Counted from the stretch's first letter, positions 1 through 7,670 are shown. The stretch: DNA of 33,444 nt from JBDTOX01 sp039933015 (GCA_039933015.1 JBDTOX010000182.1:1-33444); one strand, 5' to 3'. Numbers and translations: made by a program. Notes: generated from the sequence alone by a model not told the origin.

Positions 1-1163
1 GAACGCCTGGCTTTATGGCATACCACCTGATAAATCGATATTTGATCCTGTTGAAAAGCATAGGCACAGCCGGCAAGGTATAGCCGCCACACCCGGTATT
101 GCTCCGCATCAATAAGTGGCTGGATAGAGGGCGCATGCTCTTCAAAATTATCGGCCCAGATTGTTAAGGTGCGTGCGTAGTGACGACGAAGGTTTTCCAC
201 ATCCAGCACTTCTAGACCACCCTCCTGCATATCGTGTAGCGCCCGGCTGATGTGCGGTAATTCCCCATTCGGGAACACATATTTATCCAGGAACTCACCG
301 CCACCGTAGTTAGTATCCTTTTCGTCTGAATCAGTGGCAGTGATGCCATGGTTCATGGCTATACCATCATCCTTCAGCAGGTCATGAATTTTTGCGAAGT
401 ACTTGGGCAGCTGTTTGCGCCCCACATGTTCAAACATACCTACACTGGTTACCCTGTCGAACTGCCCGCTAACTTCACGATAGTCTTGCAGACGGATTTC
501 TATCTGGTCTGCCAGGCCCGCAGCTTTGACGCGCTCAGTCGCTAATGCATGCTGATTTCTGGACAGTGTAATTCCCACACAGCGCGCACCAAATTTTTCT
601 GCGGCGCGCAATACCAGAGCACCCCAACCACAGCCAATGTCCAGCAATGTATCCCCAGGGCGTATTTGTATTTTGGTAAGAATATGGTCAATTTTCTTTA
701 GCTGGGCTGTCTCGAGATCCTCGTTACCATGCTCAAAATAGGCACATGAGTAAACCATATTACGGTCCAGCCATTGCTGATAAAACTCATTCGACAAATC
801 ATAGTGAAATTGAATAGCTTTTAAATCAGCCTGTTTAGTGTGGGCAAAATAACTTGAAAAACGCTGCAGATTACTGGTGTGAGCAACCGTGCTACGCGCC
901 AAAGTAAAGCCTAGACTGATGATATCACTAATTTTTCCTTCAAAATCCACCTTGCCCTTCACGTAGGCCTCTCCTAGTTTGTCCATGCTGGAGGCAACGA
1001 GGTAAGGAATGGCTCCTTTGTCTTTTATATGGATGGTAACTAAAGGGGCAGCGAATTTACCGAGGTCGAAATGCTGACCGTCCCAGAGAACAAGCCGCAC
1101 TTGAATATTCGCACGTTCCCTGATGTTTGATGCCCAGTGAGTGAACTGTTTATGCAAGATCAT
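1..1163 (-). CDS. cfa: Cyclopropane-fatty-acyl-phospholipid synthase-like SAM methyltransferase (3' end cut by window edge)
   Basis: Reading the minus strand from ATG at 1163 gives 387 residues with no stop before the window edge, so the C-terminus is missing. The N-terminal part carries the family segment LGEAYVKGKVDFEG (about residues 63-76). It is followed by HYDLSNEFYQQWLD and YSCAYF (about 138-143), which includes a conserved cysteine, then the SAM-binding loop LDIGCGWG (about 174-181) and MFEHVG, where Glu and His are typical of the active site. Family members transfer a methylene group from S-adenosylmethionine to unsaturated acyl chains of membrane phospholipids; some relatives make other branched or methylated lipids, so the exact product is not certain. 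The start is supported by GGAG five bases upstream. It lies about 320 bp from the next gene and probably has its own promoter and a long leader. Confidence 0.9.
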   Translation of the reverse strand, partial: MILHKQFTHWASNIRERANIQVRLVLWDGQHFDLGKFAAPLVTIHIKDKGAIPYLVASSMDKLGEAYVKGKVDFEGKISDIISLGFTLARSTVAHTSNLQRFSSYFAHTKQADLKAIQFHYDLSNEFYQQWLDRNMVYSCAYFEHGNEDLETAQLKKIDHILTKIQIRPGDTLLDIGCGWGALVLRAAEKFGARCVGITLSRNQHALATERVKAAGLADQIEIRLQDYREVSGQFDRVTSVGMFEHVGRKQLPKYFAKIHDLLKDDGIAMNHGITATDSDEKDTNYGGGEFLDKYVFPNGELPHISRALHDMQEGGLEVLDVENLRRHYARTLTIWADNFEEHAPSIQPLIDAEQYRVWRLYLAGCAYAFQQDQISIYQVVCHKARR

Positions 1164-1224
1164 CGCTACTCCAATCAAAGTTAATATCATTTGTAACGTC
1201 GGCTTTAAAATCGGCGATACGCAT
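1150..1224 (-). CDS. Possible 24-residue leader peptide, or tail of a decayed gene, overlapping the cfa start
   Basis: From ATG at 1224 on the minus strand a frame begins MRIADFKADV, ends NFDWSSDDLA and stops with TAA at 1152-1150, 14 bases inside cfa. The same frame is open upstream to a TGA at 1287-1285 (44 codons in all) with protein-like composition (for example RARFRTSTPLKY) but no further ATG and no clear ribosome binding site. It could be a regulatory upstream frame, the 3' remnant of a gene once fused into the cfa operon, or chance. I do not recognise a family. Confidence 0.25.
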   Translation of the reverse strand: MRIADFKADVTNDINFDWSSDDLA

Positions 1225-1259
1225 GTATTTCAACGGCGTTGAGGTGCGGAAGCGTGCCC

Positions 1260-1278
1260 GGCATAGTTCGTCTATGCC
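1260..1278. repeat. Inverted repeat in the cfa leader
   Basis: GGCATAG and CTATGCC form a perfect 7-bp stem around the loop TTCGT, inside the inferred cfa leader. A second stem, TATGCT/AGCATA with loop ATTA, lies at 1336-1351 just downstream of the predicted transcription start. The function is unknown. Confidence 0.6.
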
Positions 1279-1365
1279 CCAATCTCACTTCCCGATTACT
1301 AACTACAGCTTGAAAGTAAAGTGTATTCCACTCCGTATGCTATTAAGCATAACCTTCTGGAGAGT

Positions 1366-1394
1366 ATATTAATTATGCGCATCGGTAAGGTCAA
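1366..1394 (-). promoter_or_regulatory. Probable sigma70-type promoter for cfa
   Basis: On the minus strand TTGACC (1394-1389) is followed after exactly 17 bases by TAATAT (1371-1366). The -35 box matches five of six consensus bases and the -10 box four of six. Transcription would begin near 1359, leaving about 195 bases of leader before the cfa ATG. This is pattern-based only. Confidence 0.5.
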
Positions 1395-1427
1395 GTTGAC
1401 TAGGGTTAGCTGCAGAAAAGCCAAATA

Positions 1428-1449
1428 AAAAGCCCCGTGAGGGGCTTTT
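1428..1449 (-). terminator. Intrinsic terminator after the small secreted protein gene
   Basis: AAAAGCCCC and GGGGCTTTT pair perfectly (9 bp) around GTGA. On the minus strand the hairpin is followed by a T-rich run (TTTTTATTT if the stem Ts are included), and it begins about 33 bases after the stop codon at 1482. The flanking A and T tracts would let it work in both directions. Confidence 0.85.
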
Positions 1450-1481
1450 AGCGTTTCATGAATGGCTTATCTGAGAACGGT

Positions 1482-1862
1482 CTATTTGTTATTAAAGAAC
1501 GCAATATTCATACAGCGATTATTAACGAAGGTCAGTTCAGTCATTTTGTAGGTTTTCTTTGGTTCATACTCAACCAGGTTGTTGTAATACCACATCTCTA
1601 CATTGACTGGCTTTGATGTGTCCAATTGCTGTCCGACCACGCTTGCTGCGTTAGAGGGTTTCACTGCCTGCTCTTTTTTCACAGGGGCACCTAATTTTTC
1701 CACAACCACTTTACGCGACTTACCACTGAATGCACGTAAAAATTCAACTTCGGTATAAGTGGTGGCTTTACCTTTTGCTACTGGCTCAGCGAAAACTGGC
1801 GTTGCTGAAATGGCCAGCACTAATACTGCCATCAACATATAAATTGTTTTTCCGAGTTGCAT
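1482..1862 (-). CDS. Small secreted protein with BamE-like features, function unknown
   Basis: This is a 126-residue protein. Residues 1-25 are a typical signal peptide: a basic start, then MLMAVLVLAISATPVFA with cleavage after VFA. There is no lipobox cysteine, so it is predicted to be a soluble periplasmic protein. The mature part has a helix with SRKVVVEKLGAP (a G/P turn after a short helix), then VEMWYYNNLV and MTELTFVNNRCMNIAFF, which read like beta-strands. This helix-then-strands order with a W-Y-Y strand recalls the BamE/SmpA-type fold, but similarity is by eye and weak. AGGAAAC lies just upstream of the ATG, supporting the start. It has its own terminator and is probably monocistronic. 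It could equally be a lineage-specific protein. Confidence 0.8.
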   Translation of the reverse strand: MQLGKTIYMLMAVLVLAISATPVFAEPVAKGKATTYTEVEFLRAFSGKSRKVVVEKLGAPVKKEQAVKPSNAASVVGQQLDTSKPVNVEMWYYNNLVEYEPKKTYKMTELTFVNNRCMNIAFFNNK

Positions 1863-1920
1863 AATGTTTCCTGTTTCGCATTAAGTGATGGGATTATCGC
1901 ATTTTAGCGAGGCGCTGCAG

Positions 1921-2694
1921 CTAGTGAACTGCATCTATATTTAATTTCAGTCCGTCAAAGCCTACATAAACCGATGGTGGTAATTGCTGACTTAAGGCTT
2001 CAAACTCCAATTCATGGGTCATATGAATCATATAAGTCGCGCGCGCATTTATGCGACTTGCATACTCCAGACTTTGTTCCAAATTAATGTGTGTAGGATG
2101 CGGCTCATAGCGCAAACAATCAAGCAGCAATATATCCAGTCCCTCAAGTAAAGCCAATGATGATTCTGGTATCGCGGATACATCGGTCAAATAAGCCATG
2201 TTGCCTATACGATAGCCCAGGATATCAATACGTCCATGTTTAACCAATATAGGCGTGATGGTGGTACCAAATAGCTGGAATTCACCTTCTATCTTATTGA
2301 TACTTAAAACCGGCAGATCCCAGAAATTGCCGGGCTCACGTAGCGTATATGCAAACTTGCTGGCGATATGCTCCATAGCACCCTGATTACCATACAGCGG
2401 AATTTGCTTGCGTTGCAACTGGCAAAACGCACGCAAGTCATCAATGCCATGTATGTGATCGGCATGCGTATGCGTATATAGCACCGCATCTACCCGCTGC
2501 AGATTTTCGCGTAGGGATTGCTGACGCAGATCCGGCCCCGTATCAATCAACAACACCTCTCCTCCAGGCAGTGTAAGCACTGCGGAACAGCGTGTTCGTT
2601 TGTTTTTGGGATTGGTTGATAGACATGTCGCACAGCTGCATCCAACCGCGGGTGTGCCAGCACTGGAACCTACCCCGAGCAGAGTTAATTGCAT
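1921..2694 (-). CDS. PhnP-like MBL-fold phosphodiesterase
   Basis: This 257-residue metallo-beta-lactamase-fold hydrolase has the metal motif HTHADH (residues 75-80: His75, His77, Asp79, His80), an early aspartate in LLIDTGPD (about 51) and a late HMTHE segment. Near the N-terminus C-S-C-A-T-C (Cys19, Cys21, Cys24) matches the C-x-C-x2-C structural zinc site known in PhnP, which places it in the PhnP-like branch (cyclic phosphodiesterases, including 1,2-cyclic phosphate of ribose) rather than the glyoxalase II or RNase Z branch. No phn genes are nearby, so the physiological substrate is unknown; a general cyclic nucleotide or ribose phosphate phosphodiesterase is a reasonable guess. The ATG overlaps the end of tatD by 10 bases, suggesting coupled translation as the last gene of the holB-pilZ-tatD run. 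Confidence 0.85.
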   Translation of the reverse strand: MQLTLLGVGSSAGTPAVGCSCATCLSTNPKNKRTRCSAVLTLPGGEVLLIDTGPDLRQQSLRENLQRVDAVLYTHTHADHIHGIDDLRAFCQLQRKQIPLYGNQGAMEHIASKFAYTLREPGNFWDLPVLSINKIEGEFQLFGTTITPILVKHGRIDILGYRIGNMAYLTDVSAIPESSLALLEGLDILLLDCLRYEPHPTHINLEQSLEYASRINARATYMIHMTHELEFEALSQQLPPSVYVGFDGLKLNIDAVH

Positions 2695-3461
2695 GGCTGC
2701 GCCTGCTTGAAAAGCGCAAAGAAGTTTTGCGTCGTGGCCGTTGCAACTTCTTCGACTGAAATACCACGCAATCTGGCGACCTCCTCTGCTACATATTTTA
2801 CATAGGCAGGCTGATTGATCTTGCCGCGGAATGGTACTGGTGCAAGATAAGGTGAGTCTGTTTCGACAAGAATGCGGTCAAGTGGAATACTCTTGGCAAC
2901 CTCTTTTAATGCCACCGCATTTTTGAAGGTAACAATACCGGAAAAGGAGATATAGAAACCCAGCTCTATCGCCTGCAAGGCAATCTCCAGGCTTTCGGTA
3001 AAGCAATGCATAACCCCGCCAACTAGTTGCGCATTTTCCTCACGCATAATGCGTATAGTGTCTTCAGCTGCTGCACGAGTATGGACAATCAGGGGTTTGC
3101 CAGCCTTAATGGCGGCACGTATATGCGTACGGAAGCGTTCGCGCTGCCATTCGAGATCGCCAGTCAGGCGAAAATAATCCAGCCCGGTCTCACCAATTGC
3201 AATCACTTTCGGGTGCTGGGCCAAGCGCACCAAGTCTTCCACAGTGAACGCATCCTCGTCTTCGTAATCTGGATGCACGCCCACCGAAGCATAGATATTA
3301 CTATGCGCCTCGGCCACAGCAAGCACTTCAGGGAATTTATTGAGCGTAACCGACACACACAGCGCGTGGCCGACCTGATGGTCCAGCATGGATTGCCTGA
3401 CGGCGTCCATATTATTAGCCAGCTCGGGAAAATTAATATGGCAATGCGAATCGACCAGCAT
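2685..3461 (-). CDS. tatD: TatD-family metal-dependent deoxyribonuclease
   Basis: This is a 258-residue TIM-barrel hydrolase. Visible metal and active-site motifs are DSHCH near the N-terminus (His6, His8), IGETGLDYF (Glu), IVHTR (His), MHCFTE (His) and ETDSPYLAP (Asp near the C-terminus). TatD/YcfH enzymes are Mg-dependent 3'-5' exonucleases on DNA, with roles suggested in repair and D-aminoacyl quality control. I chose ATG at 3461 (MLVDSHCH) over the in-frame TTG at 3476, because homologues begin right before the D-S-H-C-H motif. It follows pilZ by about 40 bp, and its 3' end overlaps the phosphodiesterase gene. The order holB-pilZ-tatD is common in proteobacteria. Confidence 0.93.
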   Translation of the reverse strand: MLVDSHCHINFPELANNMDAVRQSMLDHQVGHALCVSVTLNKFPEVLAVAEAHSNIYASVGVHPDYEDEDAFTVEDLVRLAQHPKVIAIGETGLDYFRLTGDLEWQRERFRTHIRAAIKAGKPLIVHTRAAAEDTIRIMREENAQLVGGVMHCFTESLEIALQAIELGFYISFSGIVTFKNAVALKEVAKSIPLDRILVETDSPYLAPVPFRGKINQPAYVKYVAEEVARLRGISVEEVATATTQNFFALFKQAQPCN

Positions 3462-3499
3462 GTTGCTACTTTGCAAAAATAATGGGGAACAACAAAAAA

Positions 3500-3880
3500 T
3501 TATATCGTGTGGGTTGGGCGTGCAGACTTCAGAGCACCGCCCAGCAAGGTCTCGATTTTATTACGGGCTTCAATACCGCCATCCTTCTCGCTGAACTGCA
3601 CGCCTATGCCTTGTGGTCGATTACCTTGCGTGACCGGGGTAATCCAGATGACCTGTCCTACCACTTTAAGTTTTACCGGATCATCAACCAGACTCAGCAA
3701 CATGAATACTTCATCGCCAATTTTGAAGCTTTTATTGGTGGGGATGAAAAGGCCCCCGCCTTTAATGAAGGGCATATAGGCCGCATATAGCGCGGCTTTC
3801 TCTTTAATTGCAAGAGATAGCACGCCGGGCTTAGGTGCGCCGGTTGTTGTCGCGTCAATTGGGCCAACTTGTGTATTCAC
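3500..3880 (-). CDS. pilZ: Type IV pilus assembly protein PilZ
   Basis: This 126-residue single-domain PilZ protein contains the characteristic stretches LYAAYMPFIKGGGLFIPT, GDEVFMLLSL, VVGQVIWITP and GIGVQF. It belongs to the founding PilZ group needed for type IV pilus biogenesis, and it lacks the RxxxR c-di-GMP-binding motif at the N-terminus, so cyclic di-GMP binding is not expected. The start is GTG at 3880, 18 bases after the holB stop; no strong ribosome binding site is visible, which fits coupled translation from holB. The holB-pilZ pairing is the usual context. No other pilus genes are in the window. Confidence 0.93.
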   Translation of the reverse strand: MNTQVGPIDATTTGAPKPGVLSLAIKEKAALYAAYMPFIKGGGLFIPTNKSFKIGDEVFMLLSLVDDPVKLKVVGQVIWITPVTQGNRPQGIGVQFSEKDGGIEARNKIETLLGGALKSARPTHTI

Positions 3881-3898
3881 GGCAGTGTGTTCATCTAG

Positions 3899-4915
3899 TC
3901 AGGTTTGCGTTGAAAACATTTGTGTATATTGGAGCAAAAGCCCTTCCAGCTGTAACTCATTGTTTAATGGATGGCTGGCAGTTTTACGCGCCTCATCAAG
4001 TTTTCGCTGGAAATCCAAAAGCAAACCCAAGTCTACGCTTTTGGTCAAGGCTTGCAAAGCGCTTGTGTGCTGACCGTGATAGCGTACTTCGCCTGTCAAA
4101 CGACAGTTAATTAAATCGTAAATCCATTTCTGTAAGGCATGTATTGCAATCTCCATACCCGGCGCTACACATAATGGAGCTGCCAAAAAGGGATCCAGCT
4201 TTGCGCCACGAGACAACATTTGCCAGACCTCACCCAGTTGCTTGCCATCCCCCGCTGCATCATTTAACGCGGACAATGGCGAACCACCTGCATAATCAAG
4301 GCGCTGAACCGCATCTTTCACGCCTTTCTCATTCAACCACTGCAAAACAATGTCCCTTGTCGGTACTGGCATATCTATCTTTTGACAGCGACTGATAATA
4401 GTCGGTATAAGGCGTTGCGGCTGGTGCGATACTAGAATGAATATGACGTCAGACGGCGGCTCTTCCAGCATTTTGAGCAGGGCGTTGGCCGAGGCGGCGT
4501 TAAGTGTCTCAGCCGGATGAATCAACGCAATACGCAATCCGCCGCTACGGTGACTGGATAACTCCAGGAAACTCCCTAATTCACGTATTTGCACGACGGA
4601 AATCTGGCTTTTTTTGCCGGATTTTGCTGCGGGTGCTGCCGGCACATCATCCTCACTGCTTACAGCATCTTGTTCCGGCGTCAGCAACCGATAATCCGGA
4701 TGATTATTCTGAGCAAACCAGCCACAACTTGGACATGCATCGCAAGCATATCCGTCTGTTGTTGGGGTTTGGCAAAGCAAGGATTTAGCGAGTTGCAAAG
4801 CAAAATCAAACTTACCGACTCCCCCGCGTCCACGTAAAAGCAGCGCATGCGGCAAACGCCCGCGAGATTCAGCCAAGCGCTTCCACAAATCAAATTGCCA
4901 TGGATATATATTCAT
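3899..4915 (-). CDS. holB: DNA polymerase III subunit delta prime
   Basis: This 338-residue AAA+ clamp-loader subunit shows a P-loop GRGGVGK (about residues 29-35), a zinc module with clustered cysteines (CDACPSCGWF near residues 58-67), a Walker B-like/sensor region around ALLKMLEEPP and the SRC motif (ISRCQKIDMP) that supplies an arginine finger to the neighbouring subunit. A charged insertion EDDVPAAPAAKSGKKSQ separates the zinc module from the next strand. It loads the beta clamp as part of the replicase. The ATG at 4915 has no purine-rich ribosome binding site and lies in an AT-rich short duplication just behind tmk. The tmk-holB pair is conserved and probably translationally coupled. 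Confidence 0.93.
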   Translation of the reverse strand: MNIYPWQFDLWKRLAESRGRLPHALLLRGRGGVGKFDFALQLAKSLLCQTPTTDGYACDACPSCGWFAQNNHPDYRLLTPEQDAVSSEDDVPAAPAAKSGKKSQISVVQIRELGSFLELSSHRSGGLRIALIHPAETLNAASANALLKMLEEPPSDVIFILVSHQPQRLIPTIISRCQKIDMPVPTRDIVLQWLNEKGVKDAVQRLDYAGGSPLSALNDAAGDGKQLGEVWQMLSRGAKLDPFLAAPLCVAPGMEIAIHALQKWIYDLINCRLTGEVRYHGQHTSALQALTKSVDLGLLLDFQRKLDEARKTASHPLNNELQLEGLLLQYTQMFSTQT

Positions 4916-4938
4916 ATACTATATGATTATATTCATAT
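4907..4938. repeat. Imperfect tandem duplication at the tmk-holB junction
   Basis: The word ATATTCATATA occurs at 4908-4918 and again at 4928-4938, 20 bases apart. On the minus strand each copy supplies ATGAATATA, so the true holB start is preceded by a decoy start that reads MNII and then stops. The tmk stop codon TGA lies in the first copy. Confidence 0.7.
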
Positions 4939-5538
4939 AGATAAAACAACCTCTTCAAGTGATTTTTTAACCAACTCCAGCGGTCTATTTGCATCAATCA
5001 CGCAAAAGCGTTGAGGGTTTTGTTGGGCACGCAATAGATAGGCAGCACGTATTCGACTAAAAAACTCATCATTTTCCCGTTCAAATTTATCCGGGCTACG
5101 CGCATTGGCCAGACGCCGAATACTTACCTCAACCGGTACATCAAATAATAAAGTAAGGTCCGGTTGCAAATCCCCTTGTACCCACTGTTCCAATGCCCGT
5201 ATTTTATCGGCATTTACACCACGTCCACCGCATTGATAGGCATAGGTAGCATCAGTAAAACGATCTGACAGTATATAAGCACCGCGTGCCAATGCAGGCT
5301 CAATTACCTGAGCGATATGCTCACGACGTGCAGCAAACATCACTAGCGTTTCGGTCTCCGGATGCATGACTTGATGCAGCAATAACTCCCGCAAGCCTTC
5401 TCCCAGTTTTGTACCGCCTGGCTCACGAGTTGATACCACTTCAATCCCACGAGCTTCCAGAGCGGTAACAATATCTGGAATATGCGTACTTTTGCCCGCG
5501 CCATCCATACCCTCTAGCGTAATGAACTTGCCACGCAT
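4933..5538 (-). CDS. tmk: Thymidylate kinase
   Basis: This 201-residue nucleoside monophosphate kinase converts dTMP to dTDP in the cytoplasm. The P-loop GMDGAGKST lies at about residues 9-17, TREPGGT at about 37-43, the DRFTDATYAYQ substrate-binding motif at about 92-102 and a lid region around RSPDKFERENDEFF. Length and motif order are normal for the family. The ATG shares one base with the mltG stop codon (TAATG), so translation is coupled. The following gene, holB, acts in DNA synthesis, which matches the usual mltG-tmk-holB order. Confidence 0.96.
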   Translation of the reverse strand: MRGKFITLEGMDGAGKSTHIPDIVTALEARGIEVVSTREPGGTKLGEGLRELLLHQVMHPETETLVMFAARREHIAQVIEPALARGAYILSDRFTDATYAYQCGGRGVNADKIRALEQWVQGDLQPDLTLLFDVPVEVSIRRLANARSPDKFERENDEFFSRIRAAYLLRAQQNPQRFCVIDANRPLELVKKSLEEVVLSI

Positions 5539-6536
5539 TAACGTCCCTTTTTTAATTGATATTGGACTACTGCCCGGTTGTGTTCAACCAGCGTTGCCGA
5601 GAAGGCATGGCTTCCATCGCCTTTACCCACAAAATAAAGCGCACGCGTGGGAGTAGGATGCAATACGGCTTCAATGGCTGCAAGGCCAGGCATGGCGATT
5701 GGCGTAGGCGGCAAACCAGTACGGGTGTAGGTATTATAGGAAGTATCGTTTAGCAGATCCTGCTTACGTAAGTTACCGTCAAATTTCTCACCCAAGCCGT
5801 AAATAACCGTCGGGTCAGTCTGCAGGCGCATACCTATGCGTAAACGATTAAGAAATACGCCGGCAATCAACGGGCGTTCGCTAGCTTTACCAGTCTCTTT
5901 CTCTACAATTGAAGCCATGATCAGCGCCTGGTAAGGCGAGTCGTAAGGCAATCCCGCTTCACGGCTTTGCCAGGCCTTAGCTAGCTTGGTTTGCATGGCC
6001 TGGTAGGCACGCTTGAGTATCTCCTGATCACTCAAACCTTGGCTAAAAAAATAGCTATCCGGGAAGAACAGCCCTTCCGGTGAGCTTTCTTGCGCACCAA
6101 TATTATTCATTATTTGCTGCTCGGTATAAGCCATCGTTACATGCTTGATAGCCTCATTTCTGTTGAGTGCAGCGCGCATCTGCGCAAAAGTCCAGCCTTC
6201 AATGAAAGTAATGCTCGCCTGTGTAGTGCTGCCAGTGGTCAGGATGACGAATAAATCATAAGGCGTAATACCATCATTAACCAGATAGTTGCCGGCCTTA
6301 ACCTCGCCTGCCTTACCAAAAGTCCGTACCAGCAAAGCAAAACTCCATGGTTCGCGCAGCACACCCTGCTCTACAAGTTGCAGCGACACGCTACGTAGGC
6401 TGCTGCCCGCTTTTAAGTCTACCTCCCGTGTTGGAGTATCTAGCTTAATAGGCGTATTGGCGAAATACACCATCCAGGCGCTTAAAAACAAAGCGCCCAG
6501 AATCACTAAAATTATTACCTGTCGTAGTAGACGCAT
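5538..6536 (-). CDS. mltG: Endolytic murein transglycosylase MltG (YceG family)
   Basis: The 332-residue protein has one N-terminal membrane anchor (VIILVILGALFLSAWMVYF, about residues 7-25) and a periplasmic YceG domain. The catalytic region IVEKETGKASERPLIAGVFL contains the conserved glutamate and is followed by LQTDPTVIYG and YNTYTRTGLPPTPI. MltG cleaves nascent glycan strands and is thought to set their length. I chose ATG at 6536 (MRLLRQ), because the longer in-frame extension to 6626 lies inside pabC and has no family similarity. The gene begins one base after the pabC stop and ends overlapping the tmk start. Confidence 0.94.
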   Translation of the reverse strand: MRLLRQVIILVILGALFLSAWMVYFANTPIKLDTPTREVDLKAGSSLRSVSLQLVEQGVLREPWSFALLVRTFGKAGEVKAGNYLVNDGITPYDLFVILTTGSTTQASITFIEGWTFAQMRAALNRNEAIKHVTMAYTEQQIMNNIGAQESSPEGLFFPDSYFFSQGLSDQEILKRAYQAMQTKLAKAWQSREAGLPYDSPYQALIMASIVEKETGKASERPLIAGVFLNRLRIGMRLQTDPTVIYGLGEKFDGNLRKQDLLNDTSYNTYTRTGLPPTPIAMPGLAAIEAVLHPTPTRALYFVGKGDGSHAFSATLVEHNRAVVQYQLKKGR

Positions 6537-6537
6537 G

Positions 6538-7356
6538 TTATCCCTGCAATATATTACGTAATTGCACGGCCAAGTTCTGTTGCTGCCACTGCCGGCCATT
6601 GAATGCCCTGACCTGCCATGCACCATACAGGCTATTGCAAGTAATTAGCTCATCAGCCTGCATCAATTCAGCCAGCGGCATTGATCTGACCTCAGGACGA
6701 TAACCCAGGGTGGATGCAGCTTCCAGGATGCGCTGGCGCGTAACCCCGGCAACACCACATTTGTCCAGTTTTGGCGTGGCCAAGGTTTTATCGAATCGCG
6801 CAAACACGTTACTCATGGTGCATTCTATGGCATGCCCGTGTTCATCGAGCAATAAACCATCTGCAATAGTACTGTCTGTCCATTCCATGCGCGCCATCAC
6901 ATTCTCAAGGCGATTCAAATGTTTGATGCCAGCTAATACAGGTTGATAAGGCAGACGCAAGCGGCATAAATGGAGTTGCACACCCGCATTAAAATTTGCC
7001 TGGGGATAATCAGGTAAAGGCGTTTTAATCACCACTCGTGTCGGCTGTGCCAAAGATGGCACCGCATAACCGCGCGCGCCTTCGCCCCGGGTAATGATGA
7101 TCTTGGCAACAGCTTCCTCACCCGCCGTAAACAGACGTTCGATGTCCGTCAATAAAAGTTCAGCGCCTGGGCAGACAATGCCTAATACATTGCAATCCTC
7201 AACCAGTTTGCTGTAATGCAAAGCCCAAGTATCCGGTATGCCCCGATGCACTCGCAGAGTACGAAATATGCCATCCCCATAGGTAAATCCGCGATCAATT
7301 GGGGACAATGTAGCTTCACTGCGTCCATTAATCAGAAACTGTTGGGATGATGTCAT
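6538..7356 (-). CDS. pabC: Aminodeoxychorismate lyase (class IV PLP enzyme)
   Basis: This is a 272-residue fold-type IV PLP enzyme. It shows INGR near the start, DRGFTYGDGIFRTLR, the lysine that holds PLP in IKHLNRLENVMAR, and the cofactor-binding stretches ECTMSNVFAR and GVTRQRILE. PabC splits 4-amino-4-deoxychorismate into p-aminobenzoate and pyruvate for folate synthesis. Position between the fab genes and mltG is the classic place for pabC, rather than for a branched-chain or D-amino acid aminotransferase. The start is uncertain: ATG at 7356 (MTSSQQFLINGR) fits homologues, but ATG at 7368 and TTG at 7390-7392 are in frame; none has a good ribosome binding site. Confidence 0.9.
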   Translation of the reverse strand: MTSSQQFLINGRSEATLSPIDRGFTYGDGIFRTLRVHRGIPDTWALHYSKLVEDCNVLGIVCPGAELLLTDIERLFTAGEEAVAKIIITRGEGARGYAVPSLAQPTRVVIKTPLPDYPQANFNAGVQLHLCRLRLPYQPVLAGIKHLNRLENVMARMEWTDSTIADGLLLDEHGHAIECTMSNVFARFDKTLATPKLDKCGVAGVTRQRILEAASTLGYRPEVRSMPLAELMQADELITCNSLYGAWQVRAFNGRQWQQQNLAVQLRNILQG

Positions 7357-7437
7357 TAATGCAGCCATGCACGTGGTTAATAAACTTACCAATTATCGTA
7401 AAGCATGTTGCATACGGCTGAAAGGCCTTATGTGTGG

Positions 7438-7472
7438 TAGTCCACAAAAACTGTGGATAGTTTTGTGGATTA
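7438..7472. promoter_or_regulatory. Cluster of DnaA-box-like words
   Basis: TGTGGATAG (7452-7460) and TGTGGATTA (7464-7472) each differ from the DnaA box TGTGGATAA at one position, and TAGTCCACA (7438-7446), in the opposite orientation, differs from TTATCCACA at two. A further one-mismatch word TGTGTATAA lies at 7629-7637. No perfect box is present. Confidence 0.35.
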
Positions 7473-7634
7473 ACAGCGAATAGTTTAGCTAACTCACGCT
7501 TCCAATTAGCTTTTTTGCAATATGGTCATATTTTGCTAAAAGTTTTAATTGTTATTAATCAGCAACTTATAAAATTAACCGCATAAACAGCCCCTAGAGC
7601 ATGCATCCTATTGCCACATACCACAAACTGTGTA

Positions 7635-7670
7635 TAAGGCGTGCCTCATAACACTTTCTGGCACGCCTTA
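7635..7670. repeat. Strong 11-bp stem-loop downstream of fabF
   Basis: TAAGGCGTGCC (7635-7645) pairs perfectly with GGCACGCCTTA (7660-7670) around a 14-base loop. TAAGGCG recurs immediately after at 7672-7678, so the right arm has two possible partners. It begins about 70 bases after the fabF stop. Neither side has a T tract, so it is not a textbook intrinsic terminator; it might protect the 3' end of the fab transcript or bind a protein. Confidence 0.6.

Larger units (their letters stand above)
1164..1481. other. Gene-free spacer forming the cfa leader and the terminator of the upstream gene
   Basis: This stretch has no convincing full gene. Going downstream on the minus strand it holds the terminator of the preceding gene, a sigma70-like promoter, two hairpins (1336-1351 and 1260-1278) and a short open frame that overlaps the cfa start. 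An untranslated leader of roughly 195 bases for cfa is inferred from the promoter position. Confidence 0.6.

Noticed and set aside
3027..3482. 151-codon open frame opposite to tatD
   Set aside because: Shadow of tatD; the composition (His/Arg-rich, no motif) and complete overlap argue against a gene.
6537..6626. N-terminal extension of mltG by 30 codons
   Set aside because: It lies within pabC and adds non-family sequence before a perfect membrane anchor that begins at ATG 6536.
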